Translations under genes and position numbers: made by a program
Origin: Microbacterium sp. Marseille-Q6648
GTDB taxonomy: Bacteria > Actinomycetota > Actinomycetes > Actinomycetales > Microbacteriaceae
Reading direction: 5' to 3'
NCBI RefSeq assembly: GCF_943181415.1
Contig: NZ_CALPBZ010000001.1
Span: 930,001-994,000, forward strand
Length of the DNA: 64,000 nt
Shown here: positions 8,056 to 18,287 of the stretch, piece by piece
How positions within the stretch are numbered: the stretch's first letter is position 1
How the letters are laid out: every line of letters starts with the position of its first letter
Notes under the pieces: generated by a model
Databases searched by the model: none
Seen by the model: only the letters and a program-made list of their open reading frames with translations
Told to the model about the DNA's origin: nothing

Positions 8056-8805
8056 TCAGGGGCGCAGCGCTCGGAACGCGTTGGTCACGTACGGAAGCTC
8101 CACCGTGTCGTCGCCGACGGCACCGATCTCGTCGCACAGCAGCTCGAGGCCGTCTTCGATGCGGGCTCGCTCCTGAGCTGATGCGGTGATGACGTGGCTG
8201 CGCGAGCGGGCCATCGCGAACAGCGCGTCCCGGGTCATCGGCTGCGACCACCTCCACCGCGCCCGCTCGAGGTCGCCGAACGGCGGTCCGACCGGCGGGT
8301 CTCCCGCAGCGAGCATCTCTTCCGCGTGGCTGCCCTTCATGATCGCGGTGAGGCGCCGCACCCACGGCTCGCGTTCGTCGCGGATGTTCCAGATCAGTCC
8401 GAGCACCCCACCGGCGCGCAGCACCCGCGCCGCCTCGGTCGCAGCGGCGGTCGGGTCCGCCCAGTGCCACGCCTGCCCGTAGAGGAGGGCGTCCAGGGAA
8501 GCCGCCGGCAGCGGCATCCGCTCGGCGGAACCGACGAACGTCGGAACCCCGTGGACGCGCTCGCGCAGCTGGGCGAGCATGGCGGCATCCGGGTCGACGG
8601 CGACGACCTGGGCACCGAACTCGACCGCAGCGCGGGTGAGCTTGCCCGTGCCGGCTCCGCCGTCGGCGACCCTCAGCACGCGGCCCTCGGCGCGAACCGG
8701 GGCGAGCATCCAGGCGACCGCCTCGGAGGGGTAACCGGGCCTGCCCGACTCGTACACGTCGGCCACGGCACCGAACGACCTCGAGAGCTCCTCACGTCCG
8801 GACAT
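8056..8805 (-). CDS. Class I SAM-dependent methyltransferase
   Basis: 249 residues starting SGREELSRSFGAVADVYESGRPGYP, the lead-in typical of UbiE/Trm9-like small methyltransferases. Motif I is VADGGAGTGKLTRA, with the acidic residue in VVAVDPDAAML. The segment LLYGQAWHWADP is a recurring feature of this subgroup. ATG 8805 is leaderless (TAGGGT box 6 nt upstream). Substrate unknown. It is divergent from the exonuclease gene. Confidence 0.87.
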   Translation of the reverse strand: MSGREELSRSFGAVADVYESGRPGYPSEAVAWMLAPVRAEGRVLRVADGGAGTGKLTRAAVEFGAQVVAVDPDAAMLAQLRERVHGVPTFVGSAERMPLPAASLDALLYGQAWHWADPTAAATEAARVLRAGGVLGLIWNIRDEREPWVRRLTAIMKGSHAEEMLAAGDPPVGPPFGDLERARWRWSQPMTRDALFAMARSRSHVITASAQERARIEDGLELLCDEIGAVGDDTVELPYVTNAFRALRP

Positions 8806-8811
8806 GCGTCG

Positions 8812-8817
8812 ACCCTA
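8812..8817 (-). promoter_or_regulatory. -10 box for the methyltransferase at 8805
   Basis: TAGGGT, 6 nt before ATG 8805 on the minus strand. Confidence 0.6.
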
Positions 8818-8868
8818 CGCCCGGCGCGCCTGACGCCGATCCCCCACGAGCAGGGCGATGGTGGTTCC

Positions 8869-9477
8869 GTGCCCTTGGACTTCACCGCGATCGACTTCGA
8901 GACGGCGAACTCCAGCAATGCCTCGGCGTGCGCCGTCGGGCTCGTGAGGGTCCGCAACGGCGAGGTGGTCGCCCAGACGGGCTGGCTCATCCGGCCGCCG
9001 GCGGGTCACGACCGCTTCTTCGACCTCAATACGCGCATCCACGGCATCACCGCCGAGGACGTCGCCGACGCGAAGGGGTGGAGCGAGCAGCTCGCCGACC
9101 TGGCCGCGTTCGCGGGTGCGGACGTCCTCGTCGCCCACAACGCCGGATTCGACATGGCGGTCCTCAAACGGGCGTCCGAAGCCACCGGCGACGAGTGCCC
9201 GCCCTATCGCTACGCCTGCAGCCTTCAGGCCGCACGCCGCGTCTATGCGCTGGACTCGTACCGTCTGCCGTTCGTGGCGGCCGAGGCCGGATTCGGCTCC
9301 TTCGCCCATCACAACGCCACCGCCGATGCTCTCGCGTGCGCTCACGTCATGATCGACATCGCACGCCGGCTGCAGGTCTCGGACGTTGACGACCTCGCGG
9401 CAGCAGCGGGGATCCGCGTCTCGCAGATCGCGATCACCGAGGCGCCGGTCACGTTCTTCCCCGCGGCGGTCGCCTGA
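8869..9477 (+). CDS. DnaQ-like 3'-5' exonuclease (DEDD superfamily)
   Basis: 202 residues. Exo I is FTAIDFETANSS (catalytic Asp and Glu), Exo II is VLVAHNAGFDMAVL (Asp), Exo III is AHHNATADALACAHV (His and Asp), giving a DEDDh arrangement. It resembles stand-alone proofreading-type exonucleases rather than the full PolIII epsilon subunit. The start GTG 8869 is placed at the conserved N-terminus; a weak GATGGT box lies 6 nt upstream. A precise role in repair or RNA trimming cannot be assigned. Confidence 0.9.
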   Translation: MPLDFTAIDFETANSSNASACAVGLVRVRNGEVVAQTGWLIRPPAGHDRFFDLNTRIHGITAEDVADAKGWSEQLADLAAFAGADVLVAHNAGFDMAVLKRASEATGDECPPYRYACSLQAARRVYALDSYRLPFVAAEAGFGSFAHHNATADALACAHVMIDIARRLQVSDVDDLAAAAGIRVSQIAITEAPVTFFPAAVA

Positions 9478-9538
9478 GCCTCGCCGACGTGCGGGAAGCT
9501 CGGCACCCGATGTCGGAGGGATGAGGCACGCTCAGACC

Positions 9539-10855
9539 ATGGACGCACTCACCGTGGCCCTCATCGTCATCGGATCGCTGCTGATCGGCGCGCTCGCCGG
9601 CTGGGTCGCCGGGCTCGCCCGGGCCTCGGCACGATCGGCACGGGAGCACGCCTCGCTCCTGGCGCAGGTCGCGTCGGCGACCGCCGCGCGCGAGGGGGTC
9701 CAGTCTCAACTCGAGCACCAGCAGATCCTCTACCGCGATCTGATCGCCCAGACCCGCGCCGACCAGGCCGCGCGCGAGGAGCGCGAGCGCCGCGAGCAGA
9801 CGGTGCTGCGCGCACTGTCACCGGTGCAGCAGACGCTCGAGGCGATGCAGACTAAGGTCGACGACCTCGAACGCGATCGCACGCGTCAGTTCTCCACGCT
9901 CGCCGAGCAGCTGCGGCGCGCGCAGGAGAGCGATGAGGCGCTGCGCGCGACCACCGAATCCCTCGCGGGCGCGCTGCGCTCGGGCAGCACGCGGGGCGTG
10001 TGGGGCGAGACCCAGCTGCGCCGGGTCGTCGAAGCCGCGGGACTCACCCGCCACGTCGACTTCGATCTGCAGGCCTCCCTCGCATCGGATGCCGGAGCGG
10101 GCCGTCCCGACATGGTCATCCGCCTGCCTGCCGGCAAAGCCATCGCCGTCGACGCGAAGGTGCCCCTCGACGCCTATCTCGAAGCCAGCGCGATCGCGGT
10201 GACGGCCACGGGCGCCGAGGGCGCCCGTCGGCAGGCCCTGATCGACAAGCACGTCAAGGCCGTCCGCGCGCACGTGGACGCCCTGGCGAAGAAGGCGTAC
10301 TGGGCGGGGTTGGCGGTGAGCCCCGAGTTCGTGATCTGCTTCGTCCCGAGCGAGTCGCTCCTGTCGTCCGCGCTCGAAGCCGACCCGTCGCTGCTGGACT
10401 ACGCGTTCGGGAAGCGGGTGGCCCTCGCCTCGCCGGTGAACCTGTGGGCCGTGCTCAAGACGGTGGCCCTCACGTGGACCCAGCAGGACGTCTCGCAGGA
10501 GGCGCGGACACTGTTCGATCTCGGCTCCCAGCTGTACGAACGACTCGGATCTCTGGCCGGCCACACTGACGACATGCGTCGCGCGATCGAACGCACCGTG
10601 GACAGTTACAACAAGCTCGTGGGATCGCTCGAATCGCGTGTGCTCGTCACCGCACGACGGTTCCCCGGCATCGATCAGACACGCCTCGACGCCCTCTCGG
10701 CGCCCGCAGCCGTCGAAGCGACGCCGCGGCGACTGACCGCCCCGGAGCTGCTCGATGCGTCGCCGTGGGACGACTCGGAGCCCGACCCAGGCGCCGAACC
10801 GGTCCGTGCGGATCTCGGGGACGTGCGTGCGCGCGTGTCGACCCCCGACGACTGA
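9539..10855 (+). CDS. rmuC: DNA recombination protein RmuC
   Basis: 438 residues. An N-terminal membrane helix (VALIVIGSLLIGALAGWVAG) is followed by a coiled coil (about 30-145) and the RmuC nuclease-like core, including RGVWGETQLRRVVEAAGL, KAIAVDAKVPLDAYL and FVICFVPSESLL. In E. coli, loss of RmuC raises inversion at short inverted repeats. The C-terminal 50 residues are acidic and proline-rich. ATG 9539 was chosen; an ATG six codons earlier at 9521 directly abuts a GGAGGG and is less likely. Confidence 0.94.
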   Translation: MDALTVALIVIGSLLIGALAGWVAGLARASARSAREHASLLAQVASATAAREGVQSQLEHQQILYRDLIAQTRADQAAREERERREQTVLRALSPVQQTLEAMQTKVDDLERDRTRQFSTLAEQLRRAQESDEALRATTESLAGALRSGSTRGVWGETQLRRVVEAAGLTRHVDFDLQASLASDAGAGRPDMVIRLPAGKAIAVDAKVPLDAYLEASAIAVTATGAEGARRQALIDKHVKAVRAHVDALAKKAYWAGLAVSPEFVICFVPSESLLSSALEADPSLLDYAFGKRVALASPVNLWAVLKTVALTWTQQDVSQEARTLFDLGSQLYERLGSLAGHTDDMRRAIERTVDSYNKLVGSLESRVLVTARRFPGIDQTRLDALSAPAAVEATPRRLTAPELLDASPWDDSEPDPGAEPVRADLGDVRARVSTPDD

Positions 10856-10895
10856 GCGCCGGAAGCAGAGGCCTCAGGCGCGGCGAGGAGGGGAC

Positions 10896-11105
10896 TCAGG
10901 CGCCGCCGGGTACGAAGCTGAGAAGGGCGATGACCGCGCCCGAGACGACGACGAAGGCGCCGATCATCCACCACGGGCTCAGTTCGTGGCCTTCGTCACG
11001 ACGGACCCGCAGCAGCACGTCGGGACGGCGCGCGGGGTCGGTGGCATCGGCCACCACGGCGATGGCACCGGTCTGCGGTGAGGTTCCGCTCAGCTGTGCG
11101 GACAT
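10896..11105 (-). CDS. Small single-pass membrane protein
   Basis: 69 residues: a polar N-terminal half (about 45 residues) and one hydrophobic helix, SPWWMIGAFVVVSGAVIALLSF, ending in a short PGGA tail, so probably tail-anchored. AAGGGGG sits 5 nt before ATG 11105. It lies downstream of glpX on the same strand but 136 nt away, so an own promoter is possible. I do not recognise the family. Confidence 0.6.
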   Translation of the reverse strand: MSAQLSGTSPQTGAIAVVADATDPARRPDVLLRVRRDEGHELSPWWMIGAFVVVSGAVIALLSFVPGGA

Positions 11106-11241
11106 CACTACCCCCTTGGGCTCGGAACGACGACGAGCATCTCCGTTGACACCGTCACCAATTGTGCCAGAGAACCCTGGGAGGCCGGGTTACGGCGCGG
11201 TCACGATCCGTCCGCCGCGTTCGATCCCGGCCAGCAGCGGG

Positions 11242-12231
11242 TCAGAGCCACTTCGAGACGAGGTGCTCCGACGAGATGCGGCGCAGGGTGCCGGACGAAC
11301 CGCGCAGCACGACGCTCTCGGTGTAGACGTAGCCTCCCTCGCGACGGACGCCCGCCACCAGCTCGCCATTGGTCACACCGGTCGCCACGAAGATCGTGTT
11401 GCTGCCGGTGACGAGTTCGTCGGCTTCGTAGACGTAGCCGTCGACCTTCAGCCCGGCATCAGCACCCTTCTGCTTCTCGTCGTCGTCGCGCGGCCACAGC
11501 CGGCCCTGGATGTGCCCGCCGAGCGCCTTGATCGCACAGGCGGTGACGATGCCCTCCGGGCTGCCGCCCACGCCGACGCACATGTCGGTCCGTGCGTTGT
11601 GACGGGCGGCGTTGATGCCGCCGGCCACGTCGCCGTCGCTCATGAGTCGCGTGCCCGCGCCGGCCTCGCGGATGTCGTGGATGAGCTGCTCGTGGCGGGG
11701 ACGGTTCAGCACCGAGACGACGAGTTCGTCCACGGGCTTGCCCAGCGCCTTCGCCAGGCGCCGGATGTTCTCGCCGATCGGAAGGCGGATGTCGACCACA
11801 CCGACGCCGGCCGGACCGGTCACGAGCTTGTCCATGTAGAACACCGTCGAGGCGTCCAGCATGGTGCCGTGCTCCGAGACCGCGATGACCGACAGCGCGT
11901 TGTTGCGCCCCTCGGCGGTCAGCGTGGTGCCGTCGATCGGGTCGACCGCCACATCCGCGCGGGGCCCGCGGCCGTTTCCGACCTTCTCCCCGTTGAACAG
12001 CATGGGCGCTTCGTCCTTCTCGCCCTCGCCGATGACGATCGTGCCGTCGAAGTTGACGGTGGTGAAGAACGCCCGCATCGCGTCGACCGCGGCGGCGTCC
12101 GCCTTCTCCTTCGCCCCCCGCCCGATGAACGGAACGGCGCGGATGGCCGCGGCCTCGGTCGCGCGGACCAGCTCCAGTGCGAGGTTCCGGTCGGGATGCA
12201 GCGGGCTCATGTCCGCGGTCAGACTCACCAT
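11242..12231 (-). CDS. glpX: Class II fructose-1,6-bisphosphatase
   Basis: 329 residues, typical GlpX length. Metal and substrate motifs include GEGEKDEAPML, DVAVDPIDGTTLTAEGRNN and GVGGSPEGIVTACAIK. It hydrolyses fructose-1,6-bisphosphate to fructose-6-phosphate, the committed gluconeogenic step. It is divergent from the class II aldolase gene, which makes or splits the same substrate, so the 188-nt spacer may carry shared control. ATG 12231 is leaderless, 6 nt after TAGGGT. Confidence 0.97.
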   Translation of the reverse strand: MVSLTADMSPLHPDRNLALELVRATEAAAIRAVPFIGRGAKEKADAAAVDAMRAFFTTVNFDGTIVIGEGEKDEAPMLFNGEKVGNGRGPRADVAVDPIDGTTLTAEGRNNALSVIAVSEHGTMLDASTVFYMDKLVTGPAGVGVVDIRLPIGENIRRLAKALGKPVDELVVSVLNRPRHEQLIHDIREAGAGTRLMSDGDVAGGINAARHNARTDMCVGVGGSPEGIVTACAIKALGGHIQGRLWPRDDDEKQKGADAGLKVDGYVYEADELVTGSNTIFVATGVTNGELVAGVRREGGYVYTESVVLRGSSGTLRRISSEHLVSKWL

Positions 12232-12237
12232 GGCTTC

Positions 12238-12243
12238 ACCCTA
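12238..12243 (-). promoter_or_regulatory. -10 box for glpX
   Basis: TAGGGT, 6 nt before ATG 12231 on the minus strand. Confidence 0.6.
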
Positions 12244-12419
12244 GCCAGATCGTTCCCCTCCCAAACCGTGGATGTCACGATCCGGCGGTGAAGAAAAGCC
12301 GATTCTTGCGTGAGCGTTATGCCGCGCCACCTCGGGCATGCGGCATCCGCTCGTCTCTGTGCGCCGTCGACGGCTTGGATAGAGTGACCCTGACGCCCGA
12401 ATACGACCAAGGAGCATTC

Positions 12420-13451
<1,032 letters not shown>

Positions 13452-13464
13452 TCCCGGTCGCTTC

Positions 13465-13498
13465 CGAACGCCTCGCCCCTTCCGGGGCGGGGCGTTCG
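13465..13498 (+). terminator. Intrinsic-type terminator after fbaA
   Basis: Fifteen-bp stem (one G-T wobble) with TTCC loop: arm 13465-13479, arm 13484-13498, then GCTTTCCC. It lies between fbaA and the oppositely oriented MOSC gene. Confidence 0.8.
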
Positions 13499-13531
13499 GC
13501 TTTCCCGCGCCGGGGTCTGCGCCAGTCACAA

Positions 13532-13697
13532 CGGCCTGCCGGGGCTGTCAGAGCGCCAGCCGTCACGTATGTCGAGGTGCGGCAACGCGCACGGGCACAG
13601 GTGACGGCTCGGTGCGGCCTGCCGGGACTGTCAGAGCGCCAGCCGTCACGTATGTCCAGGTGCGGCACCTCGCACGGACACAGGTGACGGCTCGGTG
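13532..13697. repeat. Two tandem 83-bp units, each with a long hairpin
   Basis: Unit 1 is 13532-13614 and unit 2 is 13615-13697, about 90 % identical by eye. Each unit carries AGCCGTCAC and its complement GTGACGGCT as outer arms (13558-13566/13601-13609 and 13641-13649/13684-13692). Unit 2 adds inner pairs TGTCC/GGACA and AGGTGC/GCACCT. No ribosome-binding site or convincing ORF is inside. It fills most of the spacer between fbaA and the MOSC gene. It could be a repetitive palindromic element or a structured RNA. Confidence 0.85.
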
Positions 13698-13734
13698 CGG
13701 CCGATCAATGGCGAAGGGGGCGGGTGCCGCGTGG

Positions 13735-14289
13735 TCAGGGAGCCCGGTACACGTCCAGAATGGTCGGCGCGCCCTCGGGGCGGGAGACCACCACGATCTC
13801 GTCGCCGGCCTCGATGTGCCCGGTCTTGACGACCTTGAGGTACGGCCCCAGACGGCGAGCGTCCGAGAAGCGCCGCACCCAGCCGCGCTGGTCGGCGCCG
13901 CCGACCCAGCGCGCGAACGTCTGGCAGGGCGTGCGCGGCATCGTGACCACCACTTCGACACGGCCGCCGATGCGCCAGCGCTCCCCGATCACGGCGGCGT
14001 TCACGTCCATGCCCTCGGTGCGCAGGTTCTCCCCGAAGAACCCCGGCGACAGCGGTCGGCCCAGCTCTTCCTCCCAGTAGGCCGCATCCTCCTGGGCGTA
14101 GGCGTACAGCGCCTTGTCGAGACCGCCATGGTGGCGACGATCGGCCTGCACGTCGCCGTATGCGCCGAATCTGCCGATCTTCACGGCGCCGTCGATGGGG
14201 CCCTTGTCGATCGCCGTCACTCCGATGGCGCCCGGCCCGTCGTCCTCACGCAGCTGACGGACGGCGCAGACGGCGAGCAGACGCGGCAT
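13735..14289 (-). CDS. MOSC domain protein (YiiM-like)
   Basis: 184 residues matching the stand-alone MOSC (molybdenum cofactor sulfurase C-terminal) type. The conserved cysteine that can accept sulfur or bind molybdenum cofactor is in MPRTPCQTFARWVGG. HHGGLDKALYAYAQEDAAYW is the other family hallmark. Studied YiiM proteins reduce N-hydroxylated substrates; the role here is not established. ATG 14289 is leaderless (TAGGAT box 6 nt upstream). Confidence 0.9.
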   Translation of the reverse strand: MPRLLAVCAVRQLREDDGPGAIGVTAIDKGPIDGAVKIGRFGAYGDVQADRRHHGGLDKALYAYAQEDAAYWEEELGRPLSPGFFGENLRTEGMDVNAAVIGERWRIGGRVEVVVTMPRTPCQTFARWVGGADQRGWVRRFSDARRLGPYLKVVKTGHIEAGDEIVVVSRPEGAPTILDVYRAP

Positions 14290-14295
14290 CCCGTC

Positions 14296-14301
14296 ATCCT
14301 A
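14296..14301 (-). promoter_or_regulatory. -10 box for the MOSC gene
   Basis: TAGGAT, 6 nt before ATG 14289 on the minus strand. Confidence 0.6.
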
Positions 14302-14340
14302 CGCACGAGGCGTGCAGCGACCGGGACTTCCGAGTCCTCC

Positions 14341-14967
14341 TCAGCCGCCGAGCCCACCGATCGTGAAGCTCTGCATCGCGCGCAAGACCTCGGGATCCGA
14401 CAGGAGAGGCACCACGATGAGGATGCCGGAGATGAAGGTGAAGACCACCCCGCCGGTCAGGGCGATCCACCACGAGAGGCGCCCGCGACGCATGCTCCAC
14501 GCGGAGAGCGCCGCCGTCACCATCCACCCGAAGGCGAGCACCAGGCTGGCCGCGATCGCCCACGGCCGGCCGGCCGCCGGATCGGACAGTTCGGCGTCCA
14601 CCCCCATCGTCTCGAGGAGGTTGGACGCGTACGTGCCGTAGTCGATGAACGCCGGGATCGCGCCGATCATCGTGACGAAACCGTAGGCCAGCAGCGCGAT
14701 CGTGACGATGCGATCGATCGAACGGCCCCGCGTCGCCCGCGCGGGCGCGGCGGCCGCGCCGTCCGCGCTGCCAGCACCCGGACCCGGCGACCCGGTCCTT
14801 CCGGCAGCGGGCCGGTGCGCCGATACCGCAGCGACCTCATCGGGGTTCTGCCCGGTGTCCAGCGCCGCCGTGACGTCGGGCTGGCGGATGCGCGCGCGCT
14901 GCTCCTCGGGAGTGGCGTACTCGCCGTACTGCGGCCGCGGTCGCGACAGCTCGCCTTCGGCGCTCAC
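14341..14967 (-). CDS. Multi-pass membrane protein, probably DUF6264-like
   Basis: 208 residues: a disordered, proline- and alanine-rich N-terminal 80 residues, then about four membrane helices ([62 protein letters not shown]). The ATG overlaps the ispH stop by 4 nt (14964-14967), so it is translationally coupled to ispH. The family name is a tentative recollection; function unknown. Confidence 0.75.
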   Translation of the reverse strand: MSAEGELSRPRPQYGEYATPEEQRARIRQPDVTAALDTGQNPDEVAAVSAHRPAAGRTGSPGPGAGSADGAAAAPARATRGRSIDRIVTIALLAYGFVTMIGAIPAFIDYGTYASNLLETMGVDAELSDPAAGRPWAIAASLVLAFGWMVTAALSAWSMRRGRLSWWIALTGGVVFTFISGILIVVPLLSDPEVLRAMQSFTIGGLGG

Positions 14968-16037
14968 GCGGTCGACCGCTCCGCCGAAACGCGACCGCCG
15001 CGGCGGCTCTCGGCATCCTGGCGCAACTCCTTGGGAAGCGAGAACATCAGGTCCTCCTCCGCCGTCTTGACCTCTTCGACGTCGCCGAACCCGGCATCGC
15101 GCAGGTCGTCGAGGACCTGCTGGACGAGCACCTCCGGCACCGACGCGCCGCTGGTGACGCCGACCGTCTCGACGCCGTCGAACCAGGCCTGCTCGATCTC
15201 ATCCGCGTAGTCCACGCGGTACGCGGCCTTGGCGCCGTACTCCAGCGCCACCTCCACCAGCCGCACACTGTTCGAGGAGTTCGCCGAACCGACGACGATC
15301 ACCAGGTCGGCGTCCTTCGCGACCTTCTTGATCGCCACCTGACGGTTCTGCGTGGCGTAGCAGATGTCGTCCGACGGCGGGTCCTGCAGGTTCGGGAAGC
15401 GCTCGCGCAGCCGGCGCACCGTCTCCATGGTCTCGTCCACCGACAGGGTGGTCTGCGACAGCCAGACGACCTTCGACGGATCGCGCACCTCGACGGTGGC
15501 AGCCTCGTCGGGCGAGTTCACGACGGTGACGTGGTCGGGCGCCTCACCGGCGGTCCCCTCGACTTCCTCGTGCCACTCGTGGCCGATCAGCAGGATCTCG
15601 AAGTCGTCTCGGGCGAAGCGCACGGCCTCGCGGTGCACCTTCGTCACGAGCGGGCAGGTCGCGTCGATCGCCTGCAAGTGGCGGTCCGCGGCTGCGTTCA
15701 CCACGGCCGGCGAAACGCCGTGCGCGCTGAAGACGACGTGCGCGCCCTCGGGAACCTCATCGACCTCGTCGACGAAGATGGCGCCGCGCTCCTCGAGCTC
15801 GGACACGACATGGATGTTGTGCACGATCTGCTTGCGCACGTACACGGGCGCGCCGAAGCGCTCGAGGGCCTTCTCCACGGCGATCACGGCGCGATCGACG
15901 CCGGCGCAGTACCCGCGGGGTGCGGCCAGCAGCACCCGCTTGTGTCCGGGCACCGGGATATCCTGAAGACGCTCGCGCCGCCGTGGCACACGGGGCACGG
16001 GCATTCGGACGGCCGGGTTCGCTGTGGATGCACTCAC
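14964..16037 (-). CDS. ispH: 4-hydroxy-3-methylbut-2-enyl diphosphate reductase
   Basis: 357 residues. IspH is the last enzyme of the MEP pathway, reducing HMBPP to IPP and DMAPP with an Fe-S cluster. Cluster cysteines are in [25 protein letters not shown] and the [10 protein letters not shown] region; the substrate loop is VGSANSSNS. The N-terminal 30 residues are a basic extension. GTG 16037 is leaderless (TAGAAT box 6 nt upstream). It is divergent from xseA and coupled to the downstream membrane protein. Confidence 0.97.
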   Translation of the reverse strand: MSASTANPAVRMPVPRVPRRRERLQDIPVPGHKRVLLAAPRGYCAGVDRAVIAVEKALERFGAPVYVRKQIVHNIHVVSELEERGAIFVDEVDEVPEGAHVVFSAHGVSPAVVNAAADRHLQAIDATCPLVTKVHREAVRFARDDFEILLIGHEWHEEVEGTAGEAPDHVTVVNSPDEAATVEVRDPSKVVWLSQTTLSVDETMETVRRLRERFPNLQDPPSDDICYATQNRQVAIKKVAKDADLVIVVGSANSSNSVRLVEVALEYGAKAAYRVDYADEIEQAWFDGVETVGVTSGASVPEVLVQQVLDDLRDAGFGDVEEVKTAEEDLMFSLPKELRQDAESRRGGRVSAERSTA

Positions 16038-16043
16038 CGTTCG

Positions 16044-16049
16044 ATTCTA
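16044..16049 (-). promoter_or_regulatory. -10 box for ispH
   Basis: TAGAAT, 6 nt before GTG 16037 on the minus strand. Confidence 0.6.
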
Positions 16050-16091
16050 CGGGCGGGGTCGCCGCCCAGCCCCGCCGCCGCCAGGAGGACC

Positions 16092-17408
16092 ATGACCGCG
16101 TTCGAACCCGTGGCCGTCGCCGGCGAGGCGCCGCCGCCCGATTCGGTGCGTCCCCGCGACTCCTCGGCCGAGGCTCCGACCTCGGTCGCGCGGCTCAACG
16201 ACACGATCCGCGGGTTCCTGCAGACGTGGGGGTCGGTGTGGGTCGAGGGAGAGATCACGTCGTGGAACCTGCGGGGCGGCAACGTCTTCGGCAGGATGAA
16301 GGACCTCGTCACCGACGCGAGCATCACCTTCCGCATCTGGTCGTCCACCCGCGACCGGCTGCCGAGCGACCTCAAGGTCGGCGACCACGTCATCGCGTGC
16401 GTCAAGGCCGACTACTTCATCAAGACCGGCGATCTCACCTTCGGCGTGTCGGCAATGCGACACGTCGGTCTCGGCGATCAGCTCGAGAAGCTCGAACGCT
16501 TGCGCGCGCAACTGCGCTCCGAGGGCCTGTTCGATGCTTCTCGCAAGAAGCCCCTCCCCTTCCTGCCGCACTGCATCGGCCTGATCACCGGCGAGAGATC
16601 GGATGCCGAGAAGGACGTCCATCGCAACGCCGAACTGCGCTGGCCGCAGGTGCACTTCCGCACCCGCTACGCCGCCGTGCAGGGCGACCGATGCGTGCCT
16701 GAGACGATCGCCGCGCTCAAAGCCCTCGACGCCGACCCCGATGTCGACGTCATCGTCATCGCCCGCGGGGGCGGCGATCCGCAGACGCTCCTCGGATTCA
16801 GCGACGAGCGTCTCGTTCGGGCGGTGGCAGCGGCGACCACCCCGGTCGTCAGCGCCATCGGGCACGAGAACGATCACCCGCTGCTGGACGATGTCGCCGA
16901 TCTCCGTGCGTCCACACCCACGGACGCCGCCAAGCGAGTCGTGCCGGACGTGTCCGAGCAGCGGGCGCTGGTGGGGCAGCTGCGGTCCCGACTCACCATG
17001 CGCCTCACCCAGCGCGTCGCGCATGACATCGCTCAGCTCGAGCAGCTGCGGTCCCGCCCCGTGCTGCGCGATCCGGCATCCATGTTCACGGCACGCTCGC
17101 ACGAGATCCATCTGCTCACGGCGCGAGGTCGCGATCGGGTGAGCCGCGCACTCGACTCGCACGCACGCCACGCAGCCGAGCTCACGGCCACCCTGCGCGC
17201 ACTCTCTCCCGCGTCGACCCTCGCGCGAGGGTACGCCATCGCCCACGTCCCGGGAGGCGCGATCGTCCGCGATGCCGCGCAGGCTCCGTCCGGCACCGAG
17301 GTGCTCGTGACAGTCGCGCAGGGCTCCTTCGCAGCGCGCTCCGAGGGGCCGATCGACGACGGCGGGTCCGGCGGCACGACCGCGGGCGACGTCTCCGGTG
17401 CGACCTAG
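16092..17408 (+). CDS. xseA: Exodeoxyribonuclease VII large subunit
   Basis: 438 residues. An OB-fold ([20 protein letters not shown], about 45-130) is followed by the catalytic domain with [31 protein letters not shown] and [20 protein letters not shown], then a coiled-coil C-terminus ending in TLARGYAI-type sequence. With XseB it degrades single-stranded DNA to oligonucleotides. AGGAGG lies 3 nt before ATG 16092. It precedes xseB by 10 nt. Confidence 0.97.
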   Translation: MTAFEPVAVAGEAPPPDSVRPRDSSAEAPTSVARLNDTIRGFLQTWGSVWVEGEITSWNLRGGNVFGRMKDLVTDASITFRIWSSTRDRLPSDLKVGDHVIACVKADYFIKTGDLTFGVSAMRHVGLGDQLEKLERLRAQLRSEGLFDASRKKPLPFLPHCIGLITGERSDAEKDVHRNAELRWPQVHFRTRYAAVQGDRCVPETIAALKALDADPDVDVIVIARGGGDPQTLLGFSDERLVRAVAAATTPVVSAIGHENDHPLLDDVADLRASTPTDAAKRVVPDVSEQRALVGQLRSRLTMRLTQRVAHDIAQLEQLRSRPVLRDPASMFTARSHEIHLLTARGRDRVSRALDSHARHAAELTATLRALSPASTLARGYAIAHVPGGAIVRDAAQAPSGTEVLVTVAQGSFAARSEGPIDDGGSGGTTAGDVSGAT

Positions 17409-17411
17409 GAT
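17406..17411 (+). promoter_or_regulatory. Possible internal -10 box for xseB
   Basis: TAGGAT overlapping the xseA stop, 7 nt before ATG 17419. It could give xseB a leaderless transcript independent of xseA. Confidence 0.4.
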
Positions 17412-17418
17412 GGAAGCC

Positions 17419-17652
17419 ATGACCGAGTCGCAGGGCCCCGCCGTCGACGTCGCCGAGCTGTCGTTCGAACAGGCGCGGGACGAGCTGGTGCGCGTGGTCG
17501 CCGAACTGGAGCAGGGCGCCCCCACGCTCGAGCACTCGCTCGCCCTGTGGGAGCGGGGCGAGGCCCTGGCCGCCCGGTGCGAGGAGTGGCTGCGCGGCGC
17601 CAAGCGACGGCTGGAGGACGCCCGCGCCGGCACCGACCGGACGGACGGGTGA
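17419..17652 (+). CDS. xseB: Exodeoxyribonuclease VII small subunit
   Basis: 77 residues, usual for XseB. Two helices carry the family signature: [20 protein letters not shown] and [22 protein letters not shown]. Several copies bind one XseA coiled coil. Its TGA overlaps the next ATG by one base (TGATG at 17650-17654), so the DUF4245 gene is coupled. ATG 17419 was preferred to the in-frame ATG at 17410 because it fits both GGA spacing and the TAGGAT box. Confidence 0.95.
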   Translation: MTESQGPAVDVAELSFEQARDELVRVVAELEQGAPTLEHSLALWERGEALAARCEEWLRGAKRRLEDARAGTDRTDG

Positions 17653-18287
17653 TGGCACGCGACCCGCGCATCGTGGCCGAGCTCGGCCGCCCCGAGACCG
17701 CTGACGAGACCGCCGCGCGGAAGGCCGAAGCCTCGCGCATCTACCGGTCCAGTCAGACGGTGCGCAACCTCGTCGCCGCGCTCGTCATCACCGTCGCCGT
17801 CGTCGCCGTCATCATCTTCGCCGTTCCCCGCGGCACCCCGCCCGACGACGGACCCATCGACGTCGCCGCTGTCGCCGCCGACGTCGCCGACGCCCGGGAG
17901 CGCACGGTCATCGTGCCCGATGCGCCCCCCGAGTGGCGCGTGAACGCCGCCTCGGTCACCGGCGAGGGCATCCGCGCCTGGACCGTGGTCTACGTGCCCG
18001 ACGCCGGCTTCTTGAGGATCGCGCAGGGCTTCGACGCCGACGAGTCGTGGCCGACCCGCGAACTGGGCGGCGCAGCGGTCGGCGAGACCGTCGAGATCGC
18101 AGGTGTCGAGTGGGATCGCTACGACATCCGCGACCCCGCGCGCGCCGGTAACGTCTCGGGGGCGCTCGCCACCGACGCCGGCGCCGACATCGTGATGGTC
18201 TACGGCACGTCGTCCGACGAAGACCTGGAGCGCGCGGCCGAGGCCGTCGCCGAGGACGTATTGGCCCTGCGTGAGGAGGAATCGTGA
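17652..18287 (+). CDS. DUF4245 membrane-anchored protein
   Basis: 211 residues beginning [25 protein letters not shown] as in DUF4245 proteins. One membrane helix (VRNLVAALVITVAVVAVIIFAV, about 38-59) is followed by an extracytoplasmic domain with GVEWDRYDIRD and DIVMVYGTSSDED. It is the conserved neighbour of xseAB in actinobacteria; function unknown. The end overlaps the carbonic anhydrase start as GTGA (18284-18287). Confidence 0.88.
   Translation: MARDPRIVAELGRPETADETAARKAEASRIYRSSQTVRNLVAALVITVAVVAVIIFAVPRGTPPDDGPIDVAAVAADVADARERTVIVPDAPPEWRVNAASVTGEGIRAWTVVYVPDAGFLRIAQGFDADESWPTRELGGAAVGETVEIAGVEWDRYDIRDPARAGNVSGALATDAGADIVMVYGTSSDEDLERAAEAVAEDVLALREEES

Noticed and set aside
13532-13697. 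CRISPR array
   Set aside because: Only two units in direct contact with no spacers, and no cas genes nearby.
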